Positions 47,560 to 61,167 are shown, counted from the first letter of the stretch. The stretch: DNA of 64,000 nt from Mariannaea sp. PMI_226 (GCA_024336345.1 JANFOG010000007.1:124001-188000), one strand, 5' to 3'. Numbers and translations: made by a program. The notes: generated by a model not told the origin, from the letters alone.

Positions 47560-48247
47560 CCTGGCTGAACTGGTTTCTCTGTGTGTGGCTCTTTCGTCAG
47601 TGCAACGGATCTAGGCCCTGGCTTGGCTCGCTTGCATCACCACCACGCACGCCTCCCCCCCACCGGCATTTCTTCGCATGTCCTATTGAGGCACTCTCTT
47701 GGGACGCCTCTCAGTGTCGCTAAAACTATCTCTCTGGCGCCTCAACCTCCTCATTGTTTCCTTGGTGTGTTTCTCTTGTCTACTCCACCTTGCTCTCACT
47801 CTCATCTTCCTCTCCCGTCTCATCCGGCCCGCCCTCTTTCTACCACCTCTTCCTGCCGTCTCGCTCTTCCTTTATCCGTTCCCATCTTCCTCGCTACATC
47901 TCTGCATACACACAACACGGCAGGCCGTCTTTGCTTGGGAGAAATCGCACCAACGCTTGCCCGCCCCGCACTTCCCGACCTCGTTGACTGTCTCACCATT
48001 CTCAGCCTCACCAAGGCTGCCCTTGTGCGACAAGATCATCTCGTTCCGCCCTGGAGGCACATCTATCAACTTTTTTATACTTGTACAGAGTGCCCCCTCT
48101 CCTGCGCCTCTTATTGTATTATTTGTGCAACTTGAACCTCCTTATTCTCGGTGCCCGACTTCTAACCCCCGCTGCCACCATCACAGCGCGACGGTTTACA
48201 ATTACTCAGCACCGTGTTCGTCGCTGGTCCTCGTCGCTCCCCTTGCC
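47560..48247 (+). promoter_or_regulatory. CT-rich promoter/leader of the C2H2 gene
   Basis: About 690 bp of strongly pyrimidine-rich plus-strand sequence that runs up to the ATG at 48248, as expected for a fungal transcript start and long 5' UTR. A very short upstream frame (ATG TCC TAT TGA at 47679-47690) lies in it and may lower translation if transcribed. Long open frames across this tract are low-complexity Ser/Leu/Pro translations. Confidence 0.45.
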
Positions 48248-50344
48248 ATGGCGGCGACCTTCCGACCGGTGAACTCACCCCTTGCAAACAATCTTTCTCG
48301 AGACGACGTCATGGCTTCATCACCAGTTACCCCTCGGCCAAACACGGCGCCTCATCCCCAGTCCTCGAGGCCCATCGACACAGCTACACCTACACGGGTG
48401 ACATTCAACCCTTCGACGAACCCGCAACAGCCTCTACCCTCCAGCCCATTTACTCAGACCCCTGACCAGTCCTCCCGTTCCAGGATGCCTCGCCGCGACA
48501 ACTCCCAACATTCGGCTAAGTCAGCCGACTCGGTGGATGTGGACATGGACGACTCGGACACAGAGCAAATCAATGTGGAAGATGGTGTTGGTAGTGACGA
48601 CGACAGTACTGTTGCAGATGGCTCTAGGTCGAGCAAGAAGAAGAAATCTCAGCGCTTTTACTGCACTGATTATCCACCCTGCAATCTAAGCTTTACTCGA
48701 AGCGAACACTTAGCCAGGCATATAAGGTAAGACATGATAGAATCGACGCTGTTTCAGTTTCCAGATGTAGCATCTAACACTCAGAGCAGGAAACACACTG
48801 GTGAGCGTCCATTTCAGTGTCACTGCGCTCGACGCTTCTCAAGGCTCGACAACCTCAGACAGCATGCTCAAACTGTGCATGTCAATGAGAGCATCCCCAT
48901 AGATTCTCTTGCCGCAACGGGCGCTCGTCTTCAACGCCAACTACGCAATGACCGTGTTCGCCAGGCAGGAAATAGAGCGAGGGCATCAACTGGTGGTAGC
49001 GCTGGAGGACCTATGCGTGGACACTCGAAGTCCCTGTCGACTTCAAGCATCACAAGTATTAGCTCTGTCGGCTCTGCATATGGCGCAGCTGCTGATCCTC
49101 GGCACCGACCTCCTCCCCTTGTCATGGCTGATCCCCGATCGCGAGTATCGATGGAGTCTTACCGCAGCACCGCTGACAGTACTTACGGCTCCTATCGGCC
49201 CCCGTCACCTAGTGAGTATGGCACTCCCACATCAGCAACTTTCTCGACTGGACCAGGCAGTCCTCGATGGGGTTCAGGGGTTGCGTCTCCGGCTTCATCC
49301 CACTCCCGATCCCACAGTGCCTATACTACCGGAGCGAGGACTCCTGGCCGTCGCCTTAGCGTACCATCCGGTGCAAACCCCTTTCAGGCCGCTGCCGGAC
49401 TCGGCGTTGGACGATCAGCTTTCATTCCTGGAGCTATCAATTCTGCTAACGCTTCTGTCTATCAACCCGCTCCCAACCCCGTATCCCCAGAACAATGGTC
49501 GCGAAGGGATTCTGACGAGATCTGGCGTCGGCGAACTTGGCATTCCGATAGTCAGCACGGGAATGGAAATCCGAGTCAGCTGAGCACAGTCGTCAGTCAG
49601 TCGTCTGTCGGACCAAATCCGCCGCCGCCGATTGCGACTCCCAGTAATCCGCAGTCGACTCTTCGCCTTCCAGGTATTGAGTCCTTTGACCCAGTTCCTC
49701 GTCACCCTCCCACCCCACCACAGGGAGGCCCGTCACCCATGATGATTGACTCTCAGCCACCCCTGCGACGCCCTATTCAGCAAGTTGTCGAGGTAGATGA
49801 AAGGCGAAACCTCAACAGATATGATGCTAGTCTACAGCGTGGTCTGGGCCGGCTTGACATCAATCACAGCACGCCCCCCCGGGATAGTGCTGGTGCATGG
49901 GCTTCTGATGTTAACAGAGCTGTCCAGGCCCAGGCTGAGCAAGTGCGAACAAATCCACCCACGGTGAGATTTGAGGACCAACAGCCGCCGTCCTATCAGT
50001 CACAGAGGTCTGCCGGTGCCAGTCGGTCCCTGCATCAGCACACGATGTCAGCACCGTCTATTACTACGTCCAGAGACAGTAAGCGGCATGGATGGTATCA
50101 TGGGCCTGTGACTGTTCATCGAGATACACGAGGCATACCTGAACAAGACAGCCGAACAGCTCATGTTGATCGGATAGTCCATCCTAATTTCAATGGCTTC
50201 AGCAGTTTTCCTGCGAGGGAAGCCCAGCCTCAACAACATCCACAACAACAGCAACAAGACCGTGTCAACAACGATCCTTTAGGTCGCTTGGAGGCTCTGG
50301 TCGCCGTTGCTACAAGCGAAGGGTCGACAGCTACAGCCTACTAA
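48248..50344 (+). CDS. C2H2 zinc-finger transcription factor
   Basis: Two exons, 48248..48726 and 48790..50344, intron 63 bp; 677 aa. Two tandem C2H2 fingers lie at residues 139-190: C139-x5-C145-x12-H158-x3-H162, then C170-x-C172-x12-H185-x4-H190. The intron falls inside finger 1, and splicing makes [13 protein letters not shown], the usual inter-finger linker. The second finger has only one residue between its cysteines. Flanks: an acidic patch ([22 protein letters not shown]) and a KKKK basic patch before the fingers, and a long Ser/Pro/Gln-rich disordered tail after them. This is a DNA-binding regulator of the Msn2/Com2-like fungal type by linker and finger style; targets are unknown. The ATG at 48248 sits after the CT-rich leader. 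Confidence 0.88.
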
Positions 50345-52039
50345 GGTAACCGGGCTCTTAGCCTTAGCTCAGCGACCGATCCCTACCCTTCCTCTCCCCC
50401 TTTTATTTTGGTGATGAATTTTCTCCGCCAACACTTAGCTCGCTTGAAACGCCAAAGCACATATCCTTTTTAACGATGTTATGATGAAATCACGTTTTTT
50501 GGTTATCTTTTTTTTTATTTTTTGGACTGGAACTAAGCGTCTTACGGCACGATTGATCTGCATGACACACGAGTACTGTTTCCTCTTTGACGATATCCCC
50601 ACTTTCCTCGACTGGTGCCGCTTCCGGATTTCTGACCTTCGAGTTTTGCTTCACACGATTCCCTGGATTTCTTTGTTTTCGCCTGGTTGATATGATGACC
50701 CTCTTTTGTGGTGACAGACAAAATGGCGGTTTCCCTCATTTCAATATTCGGAAGTTTTTTTTCCAGGCTTTCAATAGTTATTTATTAGATGGTCCCCCCT
50801 CACGTTTCTTAACGCAACTTGTTAATTTTTGTTTATTTTCATACTATTCAACTCTACTCTTCAGCCATGTGTGGCCTGGGACTGGTCGAATAAGGATTTC
50901 AGGAGTTGATAAGATACCCACTCTTTATGAGATAACGGAGGAACACCCTCAAGAAGCTGACGAGTTTTACTTGGTACATCCCCCCTCACATGGTAGTGAT
51001 ACAGACAGAATGATGCCATTAGACGCTGGGTTCCCAACTACAGGGTGTGTACAGTTTCTAGGGTCAAGGTCCAATTTCTGGCTATGACGCGTGGGACACA
51101 AGGGATCCCACCGCCTCGGACTTGGAACTTTCCGGACTGGGAGGTTGGTTGTTTTTTAAGGGGGGATATTGATACCCTGCAATGGTTTTGCATCTCTCTT
51201 TTTCGGGTTCGATTGTTGTATTCTGGCTTTTGCAAAGATGACTTAGACGCGACAAGCGGTGTTGGGGTTTCTACTTTTCCCTTCATGCAAGATAGTTTGA
51301 CAGGCCTAGTAATGGAGTTTGTGTGATATATTGCCTTACGAATTTCGCTAAGGATGTGATACAAAATGCCATGAGTTGATCGAGTCTTGTGATTGCTTTC
51401 CGGAAGCAGAGAGTAACAAAACCCTTGACCTATAGCTATCTATCAACTCAAATTGGAACTGGCTGTTATTCTCATGCCAATATCACTGCAAATATATTGA
51501 ATCTTAGACCAAAAACCCCGTAATTGAGTTCATTCCTCGAGGGTGCCGCAACTAGCGCATTACATTCATATCCAAATCATTCGAAAGTATGCTTGGGAGT
51601 GATGGATGACCGTCTCAGATACACGACAACTGTTGTAGTTCCACCGGCTCCTAGGGCTTCTACCTTCGTCGTTTGTTCTAAATCGCCACTCTGTTCTCCT
51701 GCCCAATCTTTCCAAGTATGTGTTAATGACTCTACCTCGAGTTGGGAGTCTTCATGTCGTAGGGATAGAATGTGTATAACAGCTTGCTGAAACTCGAAGC
51801 CTAACTACTCGCTTTTGTTTCTACTTCCTTGAATACAAGAATAAAAGAGGCTCAAGGATATTTAATACTCTCTGTGTTGATAAGGGAAACAAGAAACTCC
51901 CTCGGACACAAACCCACGAGTATCAGGCGTTTTGTGCGTACGAGGCAGGCAGCCCATCCACCTGATAGTTACAATTATGGCCAAAAAGATGGAATAATAC
52001 CCAGAACGTGCAAAAAAAGAAATGTTTAAACATAGGAAT
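50345..52039. other. intergenic region, 3' flank of the C2H2 gene
   Basis: About 1.7 kb between the C2H2 stop and tRNA-Lys. The first few hundred bases, T-rich, are the likely 3' UTR. Open frames up to 166 codons do not look like proteins. Nothing else is recognisable. Confidence 0.55.
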
Positions 52040-52124
52040 AGCCCAACGTGGGGCTCGAACCCACAACCTTGAGATGTCTGTTACTCGTAAGAGTCTCACG
52101 CTCTTCCGATTGAGCTAGCCGGGC
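52040..52124 (-). tRNA. tRNA-Lys(CUU) with a 12-nt intron
   Basis: Cloverleaf on the minus strand. Acceptor GCCCGGC pairs with GTTGGGC (two G-U). D stem GCTC/GAGC; anticodon stem TGAGA/TCTCA; T arm with GTGGG-TTCGAGC-CCCAC. The anticodon loop reads CTCTTA...A, giving anticodon CTT (Lys). A 12-nt intron lies between positions 37 and 38. Mature length 73 nt; CCA is not encoded. Confidence 0.92.
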
Positions 52125-52800
52125 TCAACCTCTTTGAGTTATTGATATCGACCGGATGAGCATACGCGACTCAAGAATTTTCAGCGAAGACGGGATGTTG
52201 CTGTCACGGAAAAGAAGAGGCTTCACCTTGTCCCTGAAGCAAATTTGTGCCAAATGGTAGGGCTGGCTCTCCCATCGTGAGTTTTGGCTGCTCCCGTTGG
52301 AGTTTTCTAAGAGTTAACAAATCTCCTTAAAGACAAAAAAGTGCTCTCAATACTTAGCAGGTAACAACGTAGATACTCGTAAAAACAACCATTTAGTTCC
52401 TGTATAAGAAAGGAGGTCTCTGGTATCATAGTATTGTTACCACAAACTAAATGACAAAGTCCAGGCGACAGTTGAATGGTATAGCGATATGGAGACTGAT
52501 CTACTCTGTTCGTGCAGGAGGCGTAGTGCATCATCGGCCCTGGGGCATGCACTGCAAAGTAAGGCTCCGATCTGGGTCAAGACAAGTATGGCAAGGTGTG
52601 ACAAGACTTGAAAGGGGTGCATGTTCTGAGATGTTGCCCGATTGGGCGTTTGCTTGATACTCATTCCAGACATCTCGTTCCTGGATTATACCAAACTGGG
52701 TGGGCAACGTGCATTCCCACTTCTCAAAACAGGATTTTCAGATTAGTCTGGAGAATATATGTATTCTAGTTACGGATATGATCTGCAATCAAGTGAGCTT

Positions 52801-52848
52801 AAACGGACACTTAAGCGGACACTTAAACGGAAACCAAAACGGACAGAG
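52801..52848 (+). repeat. four imperfect 12-bp tandem copies
   Basis: Units AAACGGACACTT, AAGCGGACACTT, AAACGGAAACCA and AAACGGACAGAG in direct tandem. The core A(A/G)CGGA is kept in all four. It lies in non-coding sequence 0.7 kb from tRNA-Lys. Confidence 0.8.
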
Positions 52849-53740
52849 CCCTTGGTGCCCGTCTCCATTCCCACTTATGCCTCCTCTCACACCAACCGTA
52901 GATGTAACCTATGAGGCGCTCTATGCACAGGTAGTTTCCAGAACAGGTGCTGCAAGGCACAGAACACAGGCACACAAACCACAGTAGCTCTAAGCAGGTC
53001 TTTCTCTGGAAAGAGCAGGTGGTTTGCACAACTAGATCTACACGCCCCGGCCCGTCAACTCAGTATCCCCCATCTTTCCATACCCGAATATCCACTTTGT
53101 GCTTGAATCTGCCGCTTCAATGTTGGTTCGTGGATGAAGTTGAGATCCATTTAGGACCGGCAGTTCCTTAAAACTATGGCCTTCTTTTGACCCAATTTTG
53201 AGTACCGCCTACAGACAGACTGTCATCAAGATGGGTACTAATTGCTCCATAATCATGAATGAGATTGCAGCCGAAACTCACTATCTTGGGAAATGGAAAA
53301 CAGTAACTGAGACGTAACGAGCTGCAGAATAGGCAGGTCTTGAAACCACATAGTCCTCAATATTGAAACCATCGTTGTTCCACGCTGCAAAAGTGAAGAA
53401 TCTATCTATAATACTTCAGCTGCGGCCTTGGCCATTGGGATCCTGAGTCGTTTAGCTGCAGTGAAACACGATTCACCTATTGGTATACGTTACTATTCGG
53501 TAATGGGAAAAAAGGGGCAGCTTGTCTTGGGAAGTGAGGTTACGGGTGTGTTCTTCTCCAGGTCCAATATCTCGCACTGGGGAAAAACGCACATTAGTTG
53601 CAAATAAGTGTGTGATGGGATCTTTGGCGCCGGGGCAGGAGGCTTAACGCCACCCAGCGGCCCAAAGGAATCCGAGAGACAGGAACAAGAAGCGGCCGGT
53701 GCAGCACAAGTGCAGATGTGTGCATATGTGCACATTCGGA

Positions 53741-53821
53741 CGCACACCCGCTCACGCACCCGTACCCGCACCCACACACACACACGCCACCACGCAAACG
53801 CACACACGCACACGCGCGCAG
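53741..53821 (+). repeat. CA-rich imperfect microsatellite
   Basis: About 80 bases of alternating C/A with G and T interruptions, including a pure (CA) core near 53772-53784 and a CGCGCG end. Alternating purine-pyrimidine sequence of this type can adopt Z-DNA. Confidence 0.8.
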
Positions 53822-56404
53822 GCGCTGAGCTGAATGGACCCTAGGGTGACATGACGGCCGATAGTGCTTGGCACAGCCATTGACCAATGATTTTTACTTC
53901 AGGAGTTCGTGAGATATCATATTCTCGGCGCAACTGGAATCCCCGGGACTCCGACTACCTTGTCATCAATTCCGCAATGGACGGGGCTTGAGATCATGAG
54001 TACAGTTTCTCGGTAAAGGGATTCCATGGGACTTGTTGACTAGCTACATGTGCGTTTACCGTTTGGGCATTGGGCATCCACGGTCTCGCAGCTCTGGCAT
54101 ATGCAGGCTTCACCGTCTTCCAGAACGAGACGTTAGGGCAACGTCATGACAGCATGGCACCATACCATGCATAGCCCGCAAGCTGGGCAGGCCAGAAAGA
54201 CTTCCTCACAAAAAGATTTTTGTTTTAAAATAAGATACAAAAAAAAAAGAAATTAGGGACACAAGTGGTGGCGATTGGCGTTATGTTGCTCCTCTCATTG
54301 GGGGAAGAGAGGTTTTGCATGACGCCCAAACTAACAAAACTACCATGTGTGTTATGCGCGGAGACGGGCGAAGCGAAGATGCCATATTGTGAAAGGTTGA
54401 TTGATGACTTGGTCATACAGCAGGGGTGGCCACTAGTAGTCTAGACCATGTAAGCTCAAGACGGTCTACTGCCTACTCTCTATCGGCGGACGGACGAATC
54501 CGAAAAGAGGCCCAATTCCAGACGCTGGATATTCTATCATAATGGGTCGTTTCCTCAGGTCACCATTGATAATATCCATGCAGGTGCTGGCAGCGGGCTT
54601 GTCGTTTCGGCCGCTTGGTCTCACAACATGATGCCACCGGCGCCTAAGAGTGATTCTAGTGCATCATCCGGGCGGCATTCCCGGGAGAGCAACGGATTCC
54701 GTACTGTGTATACAGTATGTATATAGAAACGACCCTGTCATGAATTCATGAGATTTCATGAGACGTGGGGATTGAGGGGAAACGGCAGAAGCTAGCTGTT
54801 TAACACCAGAAAGGCAAAAAAGACAAGGTGAGGGGTGTGTGCAAAAACGTGATGAAGTGTGACGAGGCGCTCTGGAGAGGAAGAGGGCGGAGCCCAGCCA
54901 GGCCAGCGCGGGCAAAAACTACCTTAGTTCACTTTATTCCCACTTCTAGTGTGGGTTTAATTCTTTTCGTGATAAGGAACAGAACAAGTACAAGTGCATG
55001 GAGCTAGCTGCAGGCAAGGGAGAGGAGAACGAGCAACATGCCGAATAGAGTAGACGGACGGCGGAGGGAGCTAACGGAAGAGGCGCGAATCCAGTTGCAC
55101 CGCACCGATACATTAGACTACGTAACTACATACCTCGTCCCTAGACAGGGTAGTGTACAGTACGGAACAAATCATCAATTGAGAAAAGACAGAAGAGAGA
55201 GAAAAAAAAAGGTGGGAATAGCGGGATGCAAGTGGAAGTGGAGAGAGCATTGTATTGACTTTCGGCAGGGAATGGCCGAGTAACTATTTAACAAGGGTAC
55301 AACCGGAATGCAGATAATACTAGTATGTAGAGAAAAAGACCGCCCTAAGCAAACGTGTAAAAGACAAGCCGGATGTCGGACAGAGGAGAAGATAGGAAGA
55401 AGTAGGAAGAGTTTGAAGAAGTAGAGGGAGAAAAAAAATAACTCAATAAGTGAGGGGAAAGGGAGAAAAGAGAAAGAAAAAGAAACGACAGGTCGTGTGA
55501 AGTGAATCCTTCAATCGTTTTGACCGAGGGCCATCAACCACTGAAGAAGCTCAACCGGGGTTGTAGCTTCAATACGCGAAGCGCCCAGATGATAACTTAA
55601 GTTTGGCTTTTAGCTGACACAAGGGTAAAAAAACGGCCTAAGGAACAATACTAGGGAGGAGTGGAGAAGATTGATAGTGATTGTGCAATGGCTCTGCTTC
55701 TGTACCCTTGGTGGTGATTTTTCGGAACTCCGGGAAGACAAAGAGAGAGATGAGAGAGAGAGAGGGGGGGAAGAGTAGAAGAGGGGAAAGGATTATGACG
55801 AATCTGTGTTGGTGAGGTGGTGTAATATTCAATAGATCTGGCAGCTGGCAAGGATTTGAAGAGGCATGTGAGAGTGAATGAGTGACTGGCATGACTAGGA
55901 CTAGATGTGTGTGATTGATTAGTGATTTTGAATGAGGGGAAGGGAGGGATGTTTGACTGAAAGAGGTTTGCTTCAGATCAGCAAAAGAGAGTGTGAGAGC
56001 TGAAAGGTGAAAGGTGTAGGGAAACAGGGAATAAAGAAAAAAAAGATACGAGAAAACCTAGAAACCGCACGATGATACGGAGAACCGAACGAATGAGGTT
56101 GAAGATCACAAGTGATCAGATGTGATTGCCGGATCCTTACAAGGCCGAGAAATGAAAGGGTTGCAACGAGGCTGTGGGCGACGAGATGCTAAGAAAAGAG
56201 AGACAAGAGAGAGAGATCCAAAGTCCTAAAAAAACCCTGCCCTGAGGGGGCGGGGATTTTTCCCACATTTTTTGGGGGGGTTATTTAAATTTGATTTACA
56301 TCTTGTTCATCACTTTGTGTTGTTGCCCGGGTGCTTGGGGTTACTGTTACAATGAAATGTACGCCTCGTCACGTTGTTGCCCAACAACCACCAAAGCGTG
56401 CATA

Positions 56405-56437
56405 CAGCAGCAGCAGCAGCGGCGGCGGCGGCGGCAG
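56405..56437 (+). repeat. (CAG)5(CGG)5 trinucleotide repeat
   Basis: Five CAG units directly followed by five CGG units and one more CAG. It is in a region without a recognised gene. It could encode Gln/Arg or Ser/Gly runs if part of an unrecognised exon. Confidence 0.85.
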
Positions 56438-58544
56438 CACTACAACGACGCAGCTGCCGCGCGGGGGTGGTGGTGCAACGCACGTAAGCTAAAGAATAAA
56501 AGAATAAAAAAATTAAAATAAAAAAGTAATTCCGCAGCTAGGGGGGTTTAAAGAAGAGGTCGTGACAGAGAGCAAGGGGGGGGTGGTCGATGGTGATGGT
56601 GATGGACGAGGGGGGCTTGATGAGCTAGTGAAGGAGGGGAGCGAGCAAGGGGGGGGGTTCCCGGGGGCGTGTATTGAGAATAAGAAGAAGGCGGATTGTG
56701 GAGATTGATGGGAGGGCCAAGACGACAAGGGCATACGTTGGAGATATATGGAGGACGACGAGGGGAGTTTGGATAGAAAAACAACAAGTACATACAGCAG
56801 TAGGAAGAAGAAGAAAAGATGGAGCAGGAAAACCGGGAAGCGGACGGAGAAGCACTATAGGTGCAGGATCACGCAAGGTGAAGAATGGGACAACATTGGA
56901 AGAAGAAAAAAACCCAGAGTTTGAATGGTGTTGGCGCAACCAATGGGAGCTCCCAATCCCTCATCATGTCGTTAAGTCCAATACACGGGATAATGTAGTG
57001 GGACAGGGTGCCACTCTCTCCTCTCTCTTACACTCACACTCATTCACATCATTCTATCATTCTCTCACTCCGTCGGCCGCGGGCGCGTGCCGTCAGAGAT
57101 AAGTCGGAACTTAAGTTCTACGGCTAAATGTCCCGTGAAGAAGTTAACGAACCAACACCATATCGCAACCATTGTACGTAACAGCAAAGGCGGATCAAGG
57201 AGGCTGGGAGGGATTTTTTTTTTTGTGGTTTAAAAAAAAGGGAAAGAAGAAAGAGAAAGCCAAAGAATCTCCGAGATGGGTAATAAGCCAGTTAGTCCGT
57301 CTCCAAGCCTAAGCCTAGAGACTGGAGAAGATACGTGAACCACAAGCGTCAGTAACTACTTGCGAGCTCTCACATGTTTTGTGACTGCTGTACATGTTCA
57401 TGATTGATATAGCTTCTACAAGAGATGGAGGAGATAAGTATGTATATACTACTTTGCATACTGCAGGGCTGTCAATGTTAGGTGTTGGTTCCTGGTACCT
57501 GGGCATGCATTACTGAAATAATGTGCAGTCTAGTTCAGTTCAGTGCAGTTGCACAGATGTCACCTAACGTTACTTGAGCACGTAATTCGTGCAGTGGGCA
57601 GAACAGGGTGTGGGTTGGGTTGGATTGGGGGCACAGGGCGACAGGGGGGGAACTCAAGGGTAAGGACCAATAAGGAACGAGAAGAAGACGACGAAGAAGA
57701 AAAAGAGAAAAAAAATATGACCACTCCCACATGTCCAAAGTGCAGGTCAGTGCCTGATCTTGAAAGAGGAAACTAAAAAGCAAAAAGACTAAAAAGCAAG
57801 TCCAAGTAAAAAAGCAAACCCAAGGAGAAGAAAAAAAAATGGCGTAGCCAATCAAAACACTACAAACATGGATATGTCGAGTTCAAGACTCCATAGTAGT
57901 CTTGTTCGAAACGAAACGAAACACGATGGGTTGGCCAATTGACTATCATCATTGGCTCTTCACAATACAGACCAACAGAGTAGCCTAGGTACTAAAGAGA
58001 CGACAGTACACACCATGCAACGTACATAGTATATTCCCTCTCCGACTCCTCTCTCCGTTCCCCTCCTCTCCCCCTCCACTACACTACGCTACACATTACA
58101 CTACAGTGCACTACAGCTCCGCTGTCTTAGATGCGGCGGTTGCGCGGGACTCGTACGACAAGAACTGGTCGGTGCAGGGATGGTTCACAGCATCGACGGG
58201 TATATTGGCCGACCAGCTGGAGCCACAGAGCTGGGGCCATTTGTTTTGTGGTCTTTGCGTCCCGTGGACTTTGATAGACTAGACTCTGTAGAAAATGCGT
58301 ACATCAGGTATACGGGGAGAAAGTGGGCGCATGTGGGAAAATACCTTACCAATTACGGGCCATGGACGACGAGATGCAGCATGCGTGCGTGGGCTTGGGT
58401 AGGTATTATTAGTAGTCTGCAGTCTGTACCAAGCGTAAATGCCTGTACATATAGCATCGGAAATCATACATGTTATATGCATGGATTTTTTTGGGGGGGA
58501 GGGAGGGATGGCACAAGCAGCCTGTTACTATGTAGGTAGATATG

Positions 58545-58612
58545 CATACACACACAGATATACACACACATACACTCACACACACACGTTCACATACATG
58601 TATATATGTGTG
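58545..58612 (+). repeat. CA/TA-rich imperfect microsatellite
   Basis: About 65 bases of ACACAC interrupted by AGATAT, ATACAC and TCACAC, ending in a TATATATGTGTG step. Confidence 0.8.
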
Positions 58613-61146
58613 CGTACTATTGCTGGTTTAATGCACCGAGCACCAATCGAGCTCGGACCTCCCGATCGATGATTTACAGCGGATGATTTAAATTAACGTG
58701 ATGTGATTGATGTGATGTGACGAGATGGAAACCCCAGGGGGGGGAGGGATGGCTTCCAAAATCATCTTGTGATGAAATAGTAAGTACGTACCTACCTAGG
58801 TCGACCTAGATACTTCTAGTCATGAGGTACCTGACCAGGGATTGAAAGTACCTTGCGTCGAGAGGGGAGGTACCTCAAGACCTGCTTACCTTTCCACGCA
58901 AAAAGAGGGGTTCCGTCCCTGGTTGGTGGGTTCCAGTGTCCGTCTGATTCTGTCCAAACAAATGCATTTTCATTATTTATGGGCTACTTACATTGAATCA
59001 AGAGAATAACATGGAAGCAATGCTCCGTACTGCATGTGTTCCGAAGCAATTGCTTTTTTTTTTTTTATGATTCTTCCCGATTACGTGCATCCGTGTGTCT
59101 TTTTCGTGGCATTTTCTTTTTTTTCTCTCTTTTTTTGCTTATTTGGCAACTATAACTGCAACAGCATCTTCCCGACCCAACCAATCAATACGTCGACTCT
59201 GACTTCTATTCCGATTTGTATTTCCCTATAGCATGATTCGTTATCTTCCCTTGCATCCAATGACTGAAGATATATGCAAATGAATAATAATCCAATGAAA
59301 CATCTCGATTGTCTCACCCTCTTCTCGACTTGATCTAACTTGAACCTATGCAAAAATAAAAATACGTACTGTACGTCGAACATGTACTGCATACAAACCT
59401 AGCAAGTCTCAGGTCCTTACTGACATACACACACAGACACAGAGTTGGTGCTCACACACGCACACGCGCACACCAGTGATTTCTAAGCTCCCACGCCCTT
59501 TTGACCAGAAGCACAGTGTTCATTAATCGTGCGTTTTTTTTTTTTCCTCCTTTCAGCAGAAACATTGATGAACTAATCATCCCGATAACGCCACAACTTA
59601 AAATCCTTCATCTTCCACTTGATTTGCATGGCTGCCTAACATAAACGCCCGTGTCCGCGCTTCCGACGGCGCCGGGTCTCCGCTGATGCCCGCTTCGCGC
59701 CTCTTTCTCGCCTCGCCATTCACTTACTTCTCGGTATCCTCCTCCTCTCTGTCTGTCTCCGTCTCTCTTTCTCGCACTTGGTTCGAAACTTAGCGGCTCT
59801 CCAACTCATCTCGTCTTCATACTTTTCTCGGCTTGCCATTGGTCTTTTTCCTTTCTACCCATTTTCTCGCTAAGGTAAAAAAAAAATGGCTTTTGCCCAC
59901 TCACCTCCTCCACACCCTCCCTCCTCTTCACACAGTACCTTTTTTTTTTTTACTTGCCCTTGATTCAGGATTAGCTGAGGTGAGAGGACGTACTATGTAC
60001 TGCTGTGTTTAAGCCTCCGAGCCCAGATACCCGGTTGCTTCCCACTCTCGGCTTATGGGCGGCTTTTTTTTCCTGTCTCCGTGTGTTGAAAATGCCTCGT
60101 TTGCCATCTTAGTCAACGAAAAGCGGCTCTCGCTCTCTCTCCGATGAATAATGTACTTCCGTAGCTTGCACCTGCTCCCAAGTCATCCTTCTCTGTCTCT
60201 GTATCTTTTCCCTCTGACTTCATAAAACTCTCTGAGCTGGCCAATTCTTCACCGGCCGGTAGCTTTCCCTGGCTATTGGCGTCACTGGATGGAGTCATGT
60301 ATGCATGCAGTATGGGGGACACCGCTCGCAGGGGTTCCCTCTTCTTTTCTTCCTTGATGCAGCACAGTAGCTATTATGTATGCACGGGAGCGCTTTACTA
60401 ACCCGTACCATGCAGCTTAGTGCTGGCGGTTCCTGGGGTTCTCAGATCCTCCCCCAAGTGTGTCGGTCTACAGGGACATGATCCCTGGTGTAGAGGAACC
60501 CCTGCACTGCTGCTGCTGCATACTATGTCTATGTACTTGTTGTTCTTGAGAGAGGGAAGGGGAAGGGGGGGGCGTGCGTAAAATACCTAGGTTCGCAAAA
60601 GAAGCCCCGTTTTGAATCTTGGGTGCTGTTGACAACATATCGCCTAGAGTTGACGAGACAATGCCATTGGAGAAGGAAGTTCACTGCATTTTGGCTCTCA
60701 GTCCATCCATGCTACAAAAAGCTGTGACTATGACAAAACAAGCTCTGTTTTGGCTTATGGAGAACAGAGAGACGAGGTGGTAGTGGTGGTGGTTGTGCAG
60801 GTGATGGTGTTGGGTTCCGGTATCCATGAGCTGTGCCACAGATTAACTGTAGATTTTGTTACCCGGTAGCTTGCACGGCACAAACTTCTCGACTATCATA
60901 ATCCACGTTTTTTTTTTTTTTGACCGCGGCTGAGTCGGTAACTGCCCGTCCGCAAACCAGCGGATATACCGAGCCATTATTGCCCAAAGCTTTCGATACG
61001 CCGCAGCTGTGCCATCATTTTCAGGTCCAGTAGCATTGGATCCTCACCCTCCAACAAGAGCAGCAACGCAACAACCCTTGTCCAAAAGAGGCCGCATAGT
61101 AGGTCTCTTGATTGAACACTTCCTCCACTCACACTCAACGCACAAG

Positions 61147-61167
61147 CATACATACATACATACATAC
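61147..61167 (+). repeat. (CATA) tetranucleotide microsatellite
   Basis: Five CATA units plus one base. Non-coding. Confidence 0.85.

Larger units (their letters stand above)
38921..48247. other. 9.3-kb gene-poor region
   Basis: No credible protein gene, tRNA or transposon found on either strand. It holds the 3' UTR of the DUF2434 gene at its left and the CT-rich leader of the C2H2 gene at its right. In between are nested inverted repeats (40486-40538), a G-rich block (42761-42803), an 11-bp direct duplication (43381-43402) and a T25/A10 tract (44261-44298). Open frames up to 176 codons lack family likeness and often translate homopolymer or CT/GA tracts. It may hold non-coding transcripts or far control elements. 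Confidence 0.5.
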
